Position numbers and translations under genes: made by a program | NCBI RefSeq assembly: GCF_000758545.1 | Contig: NZ_CP009279.1 | Span: 6,448,001 to 6,512,000, forward strand | Reading direction: 5' to 3' | Length of the DNA: 64,000 nt | Origin: Paenibacillus sp. FSL H7-0737 | GTDB lineage: Bacteria; Bacillota; Bacilli; Paenibacillales; Paenibacillaceae | Part shown: positions 8,871 to 15,627 of the stretch, one piece after another | How the letters are laid out: the number at the start of each line of letters is the position of its first letter | Numbering within the stretch: the stretch's first letter is position 1 | The notes under the pieces: generated by a model | The model's database searches: none | What the model saw: only the letters and a program-made list of their open reading frames with translations | What the model was told of the DNA's origin: nothing

Positions 8871-8970
8871 CAAGCGTAAACGCCTTCGTCGTCCTTATAA
8901 GGATGATAAGCGTTTAAGCGAGAAATATAAGGATGATGTATAGTGTGAAACTTATAAATCCTTATATTTC
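8871..8970 (+). repeat. Interspersed structured element, copy 1 (full length)
   Basis: A 100-nt unit that recurs at 24902-25002 (minus), 29295-29375 (degraded) and 34683-34714 (deleted). It begins CAAGCGTAAACGCC and ends CTTATATTTC. Two foldbacks are visible: AAACGC...GCGTTT enclosing the palindrome CCTTATAAGG, and GAAATATAAGGAT paired with ATCCTTATATTTC (13 bp) around a GTGTGAAAC loop. It lies in the gap between the permease and binding-protein genes, antisense to them. Confidence 0.75.
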
Positions 8971-9076
8971 AAGCAGCACAGTATGGACAATCATCGTGGT
9001 GCGTTGTATGCATACAGCCGTGGGCGGTTTCTCTTTTCCCTTCCCACTAGGACCGGATGTAATGATGTTATAGAGC

Positions 9077-9994
9077 TCATTTACGTTGCGAAGGATGCCA
9101 CTTGATGAACACTTTCTCAAGCCGCTCAACCACTAGGTAGAAGAGCACGCCGGCAATTGCAGCCAGCACAATACAGGACCAGCCCAGTGGCATTTTGGCA
9201 ACTTTAATGGAATTGGAGAGCAGGTACCCAAGCCCTTTTGAGGAGAAAAAGAATTCCCCAACAATGGCGCCAATCATACTCGCCGTCGCGTTGATCTTCA
9301 GTGCTGTAAATACATAGGGTAAGCTATTGCGAATCCGCAGATAACGAAACACTGCCGGTTTACCTGCCGCATAGGAATGCATCAGATCCAGCGCCAATGG
9401 ATCGATCGCCGCCATGCCTTTATAGGCGTTGATCGCCATCGCAGCCATTGTAGTTGCCGTTACTATGGCAATCCGCGAGCCTATCCCATCCCCGAACCAC
9501 AGATTCATAATGGGCGCGAGGGCGACGATGGGCACAGCATTTAGAGCAGCAACCAAAGTTAAACTTCCACTTCCCCAGCGCGGCCAAGCTGTAGCAGCTA
9601 AAGCGATCAGAAATCCGATAGCAGAACCAACCAACATTCCCAGCACAGCCTCAGTAAGGGTGTATCCGGTATAGGATAGCAACATGCTGAAATTATCCCT
9701 CATGGTCGTGGCAATTGCTGTGGGCAACGGCAGCTGATATTTCTTCAGATCAAAGATCTTATGAAAGAATTCGAACTCCCATAGCCCAAGAAACAACACC
9801 CCCGCCAATACAGGCAGCAGCACCCCTGCGCTAAATATCCTCTTCAGCATTCGTGAGCCGCCTCGACTCGCGGTAGCTTCCGCAGGTTTTGGAACGGCTA
9901 CAGCATTCTTTTGTGTAGCCGTTAGCGCCGGCTGAGCCATTTCTTTACCACTAGAGCCCATAAATGAAGCCTCCCGAACGGAGTTGGTTTCCAT
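9077..9994 (-). CDS. ABC transporter permease (TauC/SsuC type), second of pair
   Basis: The 305-residue membrane protein has about six transmembrane segments after a roughly 50-residue basic N-terminal tail. The BPD_transp_1 EAA-loop region reads MHSYAAGKPAVFRYLRIRNSLPYVFTALK. It is one half of the transmembrane channel for the NMT1-type importer. Its ATG overlaps the stop of the preceding permease gene in a TAATG, showing translational coupling. The extended hydrophilic N-terminus is longer than usual for the family. Confidence 0.88.
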   Translation of the reverse strand: METNSVREASFMGSSGKEMAQPALTATQKNAVAVPKPAEATASRGGSRMLKRIFSAGVLLPVLAGVLFLGLWEFEFFHKIFDLKKYQLPLPTAIATTMRDNFSMLLSYTGYTLTEAVLGMLVGSAIGFLIALAATAWPRWGSGSLTLVAALNAVPIVALAPIMNLWFGDGIGSRIAIVTATTMAAMAINAYKGMAAIDPLALDLMHSYAAGKPAVFRYLRIRNSLPYVFTALKINATASMIGAIVGEFFFSSKGLGYLLSNSIKVAKMPLGWSCIVLAAIAGVLFYLVVERLEKVFIKWHPSQRK

Positions 9995-10806
9995 TAGCGG
10001 CTACCTCCTTTCGGTCGAAATTCAGGCTGCCACGGCGCCACCAAACGTTCTATCAGACTGATCAACCAGTAACTTACAATCCCCAACAAAGCGCCGACAA
10101 TCACCGTAGACCAGAACATGTAGGTATGAGAGCTGCCGTAGTAGAGATTACGCAGCATGATTACGCCAATCCCGTGCTGCGCACCCATGAGCTCTACCAG
10201 GATAGCACCAGTCACTGCGAGCGGAGCAGCAATCTTAAGCCCTCCGAACAAACCCGGCAGGGCCGCTGGAAATCTGAGTTTCCAATAGACTGCCCACGGC
10301 TTCGCTGCGTAAGAATGCATTAATTCCAGCGCGGAAGGATCCACACTTCGCAAGCCACGCAGCATATTGAGAGCCACTGGGAAGAATGTAATATAACCCG
10401 AAATAATAATCCGTGAAGTCTGCTCATCTCTCACAATCCCATAAATGATCGGCGCCAGCCCCAGGATCGGAATCATCTGCGAGGCGATAGCGTAAGGAAA
10501 AGTTAACCGTTCTATCGTCTTCGACAAGCTCATTAGCACCGCCAGCGAAGCACCAGCCACCGCACCAATCAGGAAGCCAACACCAGCATTGCCAAAGGTG
10601 GCAGCCCCCTCCTTCAGAAGCGTGCCACTATACTTCCACAGCGTGGATAGCACCTCATGAACGTAGGGCAACTTGGACTGAGCTAACGGTGTCTCCACTA
10701 CATGGAGCAGCATCCAGGAGGTTCCTTCCCAAACTAGCAGCAAACCAAATATCCAGACAAACAACGGCAGCAGGCGACCCCGTACAAAGATACTGCCCCC
10801 TTTCAT
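9994..10806 (-). CDS. ABC transporter permease (TauC/SsuC type), first of pair
   Basis: This 270-residue inner-membrane protein has about six hydrophobic segments and an EAA-type loop (ELMHSYAAKPWAVYWKLRFPAALP). It pairs with the next permease gene, sharing the LMHSYAA loop sequence, so the importer uses a heterodimeric channel of two related subunits. The ATG lies 2 nt after the ATPase stop codon; the gene ends in a TAATG overlap with the next. Confidence 0.88.
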   Translation of the reverse strand: MKGGSIFVRGRLLPLFVWIFGLLLVWEGTSWMLLHVVETPLAQSKLPYVHEVLSTLWKYSGTLLKEGAATFGNAGVGFLIGAVAGASLAVLMSLSKTIERLTFPYAIASQMIPILGLAPIIYGIVRDEQTSRIIISGYITFFPVALNMLRGLRSVDPSALELMHSYAAKPWAVYWKLRFPAALPGLFGGLKIAAPLAVTGAILVELMGAQHGIGVIMLRNLYYGSSHTYMFWSTVIVGALLGIVSYWLISLIERLVAPWQPEFRPKGGSR

Positions 10807-10808
10807 CC

Positions 10809-11591
10809 CTACACCCCTTCAAAGCTGTCGCGAATACTTGCGATCAGTTCGAAAAACTCTGGGCTGTTTCTCATTTCCGCCGTTCGCGGACGTGGCAGAG
10901 GAATTTCAACCACAGCGGATAAGCGACCTGGATGCGGGGAAAGAACAAACACCCGGTCAGAGAGGAATATCGACTCAGGAATACTATGTGTTACGAAGAC
11001 AATCGTGTTCTGCACCTTGCTCCAGACAGATAACAGTTCTTCGTTCAGACGCTCACGTGTAAACTCATCCAGTGCAGAGAACGGTTCATCCATCAGTAGA
11101 ATTTCCGGCTCCATCGATAGCGCTCTGGCAATCGCTACTCTTTGCTGCATCCCCCCACTAAGCTGCCAAGAGTATTTATCCGCGAAGCTCTGCAAGCCCA
11201 CTAGATCAAGAAGCTCCAGCGCCCTCTCTTCACGGATCGACTTTTTAACTCCCATCAGTTCCAGCGGCAATGTGATGTTATGCTTCACCTTCCGCCAGTC
11301 ATACAGCACAGGACTTTGAAAAACAATGCCATATTTCTGCGCCAGCCTTGCCTCTTTAGCACTTTTTCCAGCGACTACAATGTTCCCGCCCGTTGGCGCG
11401 ATGAGATCGGCCATCAGTCTCAAAAGCGTTGTTTTGCCACATCCTGAAGGTCCGAGCAGTGAGACGAACTCCCCCTTTGCAATATCAAGACTCACCTGAT
11501 GCAGTGCAAGCACTTCCGCAGCTTCTGCCCTATAGCGCATTTCAACATTTTCCAGCTGAATTTCAGGAATATTTGTCGCGAGTAATGACAT
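10809..11591 (-). CDS. ABC transporter ATP-binding protein (nitrate/taurine/pyrimidine-type)
   Basis: The 260-residue ATPase has Walker A LGPSGCGKTTLLRL, a Q-loop VFQSPVLYDW, the signature LSGGMQQRVAIARA, Walker B ILLMDEPFSALD and the H-loop VTHSI. It energises the NMT1-type importer from the cytoplasmic face. It is the first gene of the ATPase-permease-permease-binding protein run, with the operon promoter in the 283-nt gap to the divergent diguanylate cyclase gene. The ATG has a GGGGGGG stretch 6 nt upstream. Confidence 0.9.
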   Translation of the reverse strand: MSLLATNIPEIQLENVEMRYRAEAAEVLALHQVSLDIAKGEFVSLLGPSGCGKTTLLRLMADLIAPTGGNIVVAGKSAKEARLAQKYGIVFQSPVLYDWRKVKHNITLPLELMGVKKSIREERALELLDLVGLQSFADKYSWQLSGGMQQRVAIARALSMEPEILLMDEPFSALDEFTRERLNEELLSVWSKVQNTIVFVTHSIPESIFLSDRVFVLSPHPGRLSAVVEIPLPRPRTAEMRNSPEFFELIASIRDSFEGV

Positions 11592-11724
11592 CCTCAGCCC
11601 CCCCTTATCAAAATAAGCTATGCAATTAATGTTAATTAATCTGACTCACTAGAGAGTGTGTCGAGTTAAAATCTTCTGTTGTGTAGTATTAACTAACATG
11701 TTACACGCTGCTCACTGGACTCTC

Positions 11725-11773
11725 ATTAGACAATTAGTAAAATAGCTCCCGCTAAATCACGTCATTTTGTCTA
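11725..11773. promoter_or_regulatory. ATTAGACA/TGTCTA half-sites upstream of ABC operon
   Basis: ATTAGACA at 11725-11732 and TTTTGTCTAG ending at 11773 face each other across about 36 nt, in the control region of the transporter operon. The same half-sites form a tight inverted repeat at 3002-3020 beside pucR. The wide spacing could allow looping or two separate dimers. Function is inferred from recurrence in one pathway cluster. Confidence 0.35.
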
Positions 11774-11874
11774 GGGGGACATTTATTCAAGTTTCAAATG
11801 AAGTGATTTTTAAATATTTGTAGATTTGTGGTAATATTTATCCATATCTTTCCTCAGTAGGAGACAATAGACCC

Positions 11875-13467
11875 ATGGGATCTGTAATTTCGAATTATAT
11901 TGTTATTGTGGCTATATCTGGTGTCCTGAGCGTTTTACTAGCCCTTTTCGCCTACTATAAAAAAACGGATTTCTTAGGAATTAGAGCCTTTGTTATAAGC
12001 TCCTTCACTTCCGCGATTTATACCTTCGGCTTCGCACTAGAGCTGTCGGGGAAAACACTGGAGGAAATGAGTTTTTGGATTAAAGTAGAGTACCTGGGGA
12101 TGCCTTTTATAGCGCCCGCCAGCCTTATTATGGTGATGCATTTCGTAGGGCTGGAGAGTCTAATTAAAAAGGGCATGCGAGCAGCGCTATATATAATACC
12201 GTTCATCACAACACTGATGGTGTGGACCAATGATTACCACCACCTCTTCTATAAATCCATTTATTTGCGAGACAATACGCCCTCCCCACTCGTTGATGTA
12301 GTGATGGGACCTTGGTATATCGTTCACGGCAGCTTTACTTTTGGCTGTCTACTGGCAGCTATCTGCCTTATGTTATGGCAGTGGAACCGGATGAAACGGG
12401 TATACCGGAGACAAATCGTTACCATTCTAATTGGACTAAGCCTTCCAACGTTAGGCTCTTTTTTATATTTAATGGGCCTGACTCCCTACGGGATGGATCC
12501 CGTTCCCATCATTATGAGTATCACTTCCACCCTATATATCTGGGCTATCCTATCAAGAGGTATGCTAACAGCTGCGCCTATCGCCCGTGAGAATCTGTTC
12601 GAAAGCATGCGAGATGGGGTGCTTGTCACCGATCGTTCGGACATGCTCGTCGATTACAATCGCGCAGCCGCGGATATGATAGAAGGACTTAATTCCTCGG
12701 CGATTGGTAAACCGCTGGCTCAACTGTTTCTTAATGCCGGCAAAGATGCCTTGTCCTATGTTATGGATACAGAGCCACTGCAACGCGAAGAACGGGAAGT
12801 TGCTTGGATCAAAGGAGACGAGATTTGTTACTACCAAATTCGGTCCTCTCCCGTACAGAAACAAGGGGGATACTTAGCAGGACAAATGATCATGCTGATT
12901 GACGTAACTGAACGAATACTGCTTCAAGATAAGCTGCGTCAATTGGCTACGATGGATAGTCTGACGGGGATTTATAACCGTACCTATTTTTTGGAGCTGA
13001 GCCGAGGGCTTCTTGTTCAGGCCGCGAGCAATCGGAGTTCACTATCGATTATTTTGCTGGATGTAGACTTCTTCAAAAGCATTAATGATCGATTCGGACA
13101 TCAATATGGAGATCAAGCCCTTCAGCACATTGTCGAGGTATGCAACAGACATATCCGGGAGGGTGACATCTTCGGACGTTATGGCGGTGAGGAATTTGTG
13201 ATCTGTTTGCCAGATACGTCGCTGAAGCAAGCCGCACAACTCTGTGAAACTATCCGCGCAGATATTGAACAAAGTGTCTTATATACGCTCATCGGGTCCA
13301 TTAACGTGACTGCCAGCTTCGGAGTAGTAGAAGCCCTAAGTCCTAAAGCCACTCTAGAAGAGCTACTGTCAGAGGCTGACCATGCTCTGTACAGTTCCAA
13401 ACGAAACGGACGCAATGCTGTCCACCTCTCCCAGAGATCAGAAATTACACTTTTCAAGCCTATATAA
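11875..13467 (+). CDS. Membrane diguanylate cyclase with N-terminal 7TM, PAS and GGDEF
   Basis: The 530-residue protein has seven hydrophobic segments in residues 1-220 (histidine-kinase-type 7TM sensor), a PAS-like domain at about 235-350 and a GGDEF domain at about 355-520. The active site is GGEEF at residues 437-441, preceded by REGD, an RxxD inhibitory I-site at the expected 5-residue distance. It should make cyclic di-GMP from two GTP and be product-inhibited. The start has AGGAG about 11 nt upstream. It is divergent from the ABC transporter operon; no functional link is evident. Confidence 0.9.
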   Translation: MGSVISNYIVIVAISGVLSVLLALFAYYKKTDFLGIRAFVISSFTSAIYTFGFALELSGKTLEEMSFWIKVEYLGMPFIAPASLIMVMHFVGLESLIKKGMRAALYIIPFITTLMVWTNDYHHLFYKSIYLRDNTPSPLVDVVMGPWYIVHGSFTFGCLLAAICLMLWQWNRMKRVYRRQIVTILIGLSLPTLGSFLYLMGLTPYGMDPVPIIMSITSTLYIWAILSRGMLTAAPIARENLFESMRDGVLVTDRSDMLVDYNRAAADMIEGLNSSAIGKPLAQLFLNAGKDALSYVMDTEPLQREEREVAWIKGDEICYYQIRSSPVQKQGGYLAGQMIMLIDVTERILLQDKLRQLATMDSLTGIYNRTYFLELSRGLLVQAASNRSSLSIILLDVDFFKSINDRFGHQYGDQALQHIVEVCNRHIREGDIFGRYGGEEFVICLPDTSLKQAAQLCETIRADIEQSVLYTLIGSINVTASFGVVEALSPKATLEELLSEADHALYSSKRNGRNAVHLSQRSEITLFKPI

Positions 13468-13608
13468 ATCGCATCTTTGTCCCTCCCAGCGCATTCATCA
13501 GCCTGCCTTATTTTTCATAGTCTGTTTTTACGTTTAATAAGAGTTATCTGAAAATCTAATCAGAGTGTAGAAAAAATTCGCTTTATGGATATGGAGGCGC
13601 AAGAAATA

Positions 13609-15078
13609 ATGAGGAACCATACAATGATGCAATTTTTTGAATGGCATGTCGCTGCGGATGGGAAACACTGGGATCGCCTGAAAGAAACAGCTTCCGCACT
13701 AAAAGCCGTAGGCATTGATTCTGTTTGGGTACCTCCTGTGACAAAGGCCGTCTCCGCCGACGATACAGGCTATGGCGTGTATGATCTATACGATCTGGGC
13801 GAATATGACCAAAAAGGTACGGTACGCACCAAATATGGCACCAAACAAGCACTGATTGAAGCCATTTCGGAATGTCAAAAAAACGGCATTGCCGTGTACG
13901 TTGATTTGGTCATGAATCACAAAGCAGGAGCGGATGAAAAGGAAGTCTTCCAGGTGATCGAGGTCGACCCTAATGACCGGATGAAAGAAATCTCCAAGCC
14001 TTTCGAGATTGAGGGCTGGACTAAATTCACCTTCCCCGGCCGCGGTGATGAACACTCTTCCTTTAAATGGAATCACAATCATTTTAACGGCACTGACTTC
14101 GACGCCAAGTCGGGGCGAACAGGTGTATTCCGTATCGCAGGCGAGAATAAAACATGGAACCAGAATGTTGATGACGAGTTCGGCAACTACGATTATCTAA
14201 TGTTCGCAAATATTGATTACAGTCATCCAGAAGTCAAAAAGGAAATGATCCAATGGGGAAAATGGCTGGTGGACACGCTCCACTGCAGCGGCTTTCGCTT
14301 AGATGCCATCAAGCATATCAACCATGAGTTTGTGAAACAATTCGCGGTAGAAATGTTTAATAAATGTGAGAAGGATTTCTATATCGTGGGTGAGTTCTGG
14401 AATTCGGATTTAGAATCCTGCCGACAATTTCTAAATACCGTCGACTATAAGATCGATCTCTTCGATGTCTCCCTTCACTACAAGCTGCATTCAGCTTCCT
14501 TGGGGGGTAGAAACTTTGATTTAACCAAAATCCTCGACGACACACTGGTGCAGACCCATCCTACCAATGCTGTAACGTTCGTTGACAATCATGATTCTCA
14601 ACCCCATGAAGCTCTGGAATCTTGGGTAGATGATTGGTTTAAGCAAAGTGCTTATGCACTTATCCTACTGCGACGCGACGGATATCCTGTGGTCTTTTAT
14701 GGAGATTATTATGGGATCGAGGGACCTACACCTGTCGCAGGCAAAAAAGAGGCGATTGACCCGCTGCTATATACCCGCTATCACAAAGCCTATGGTGAGC
14801 AGAAGGATTATTTCGATCATCCCAACACGATTGGCTGGACACGACTCGGCGTGAAAGACATCGAACGCTCCGGCTGTGCGGTTGTGATTAGTAACGGTGA
14901 GAACGGTCAGAAAAGAATGTTCGTAGGGGAACAACGCGCGGGTGAAGCATGGGTAGATTTCACTCATAATCACAAGGCGACTATAACGATTGAAAAAGAT
15001 GGCTGGGCGACCTTCCCGGTCAACGGTGGCAGCGTATCTGTCTGGGCTCTGCCTGATGAAAAAGCCGACGAAAAATAA
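13609..15078 (+). CDS. Cytoplasmic alpha-amylase (GH13)
   Basis: This 489-residue enzyme starts directly with the catalytic barrel (NHTMMQFFEWHVAADGKHW) and has no signal peptide, so it acts on intracellular alpha-glucans or maltodextrins. The three GH13 acids are visible in GFRLDAIKHI (nucleophile Asp), VGEFWN (acid/base Glu) and FVDNHDSQ (Asp). Length and order match the GH13_5 Bacillus amylases. An ATG 24 nt upstream lacks a binding site; GGAGG lies between the two ATGs, so I use 13609. A long inverted repeat follows the stop. Confidence 0.92.
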   Translation: MRNHTMMQFFEWHVAADGKHWDRLKETASALKAVGIDSVWVPPVTKAVSADDTGYGVYDLYDLGEYDQKGTVRTKYGTKQALIEAISECQKNGIAVYVDLVMNHKAGADEKEVFQVIEVDPNDRMKEISKPFEIEGWTKFTFPGRGDEHSSFKWNHNHFNGTDFDAKSGRTGVFRIAGENKTWNQNVDDEFGNYDYLMFANIDYSHPEVKKEMIQWGKWLVDTLHCSGFRLDAIKHINHEFVKQFAVEMFNKCEKDFYIVGEFWNSDLESCRQFLNTVDYKIDLFDVSLHYKLHSASLGGRNFDLTKILDDTLVQTHPTNAVTFVDNHDSQPHEALESWVDDWFKQSAYALILLRRDGYPVVFYGDYYGIEGPTPVAGKKEAIDPLLYTRYHKAYGEQKDYFDHPNTIGWTRLGVKDIERSGCAVVISNGENGQKRMFVGEQRAGEAWVDFTHNHKATITIEKDGWATFPVNGGSVSVWALPDEKADEK

Positions 15079-15092
15079 GGGTTATGTTACTC

Positions 15093-15155
15093 AAAATAGA
15101 TGAGGCTGCTCTCGAAAGTAGTGAATGCTGCTTACGGGGCAGCTTCATCTATTTT
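15093..15155 (+). terminator. Long inverted repeat after the amylase gene
   Basis: AAAATAGATGAgGCTGC and GCAGCttCATCTATTTT pair over about 17 positions with a 29-nt loop, starting 15 nt after the amylase stop codon. The arm end doubles as an A/U-rich flank, so it is probably the transcription terminator, though a strong uninterrupted U-tract is missing. Confidence 0.5.
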
Positions 15156-15296
15156 ATGGAATAGTCCAAGTAAAGATCTCACTTAACCATTAAACCTTTT
15201 CAGATTGGGTAATGATGGCAGACGATGATGAGGATATGCATGCGGGAATGTGCGGTAGACGTTTTTGCGGTGGGCAGAGTGGGTTTAACACTAATT

Positions 15297-15475
15297 AGGG
15301 AAAAGCTCCCTAAAAATATTCGATATTCGCTTATAATCAACGAAATTAGGGAAAAGCTCCCTGAAAATTAGGGTAATGCCTTGATTTCCCACCAAATCAG
15401 ATGAATTTTAGGGATATTTTCCCTAATTATAAATCTAATGACCGATAATCTTAGAATTTCAGGGAGAAATTCCCT
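15297..15475. repeat. Cluster of four AGGGA(N5)TCCCT-type palindromes
   Basis: Four short inverted repeats recur with irregular spacing: AGGGAAAAGCTCCCT at 15297-15311 and again at 15348-15362, TTAGGGATATTTTCCCTAA at 15408-15426, and AGGGAGAAATTCCCT at 15461-15475. A looser one may sit at 15370-15390. Each is flanked by A/T-rich sequence, often ATTAGGG or CCCTAAAAAT. The arms are constant but the centres differ. They do not sit at an obvious promoter; the flanking genes converge here. Confidence 0.75.
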
Positions 15476-15535
15476 ACTTGTTGTATTGGTGTTTCACTCA
15501 AACCATCATTTCAAACTTCAATTAACCTTCAACGC

Positions 15536-15587
15536 AAAAAAGGGTCGTACCCAAGTAGCTAAAACTACTTTGAGACGGTCCCCTTTT
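15536..15587 (-). terminator. Terminator after mprF
   Basis: AAAAGGGtCGT pairs with ACGgTCCCCTTTT, enclosing a second stem AAGTAG/CTACTT. Read on the minus strand the stem ends in CCCTTTTTTG, a good U-tract, placed 41 nt after the mprF stop codon. A run of T on the plus strand suggests it could also work bidirectionally. Confidence 0.8.
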
Positions 15588-15627
15588 CTTTAGCTCCAAT
15601 GTACGCAGACTTCACGCACGTCTCACT

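Larger units (their letters stand above)
15079..15627. other. 549-nt intergenic stretch between amylase and mprF
   Basis: No plausible gene was found here on either strand. It holds a hairpin after the amylase gene (15093-15155), a cluster of AGGGA/TCCCT palindromes (15297-15475) and a terminator for mprF (15536-15587). The segment 15156-15290 shows no recognisable feature. Confidence 0.7.

Noticed and set aside
15297..15475. CRISPR array
   Set aside because: The palindromic units are only 15-19 nt, differ in the centre and have irregular spacing; no cas genes are present.
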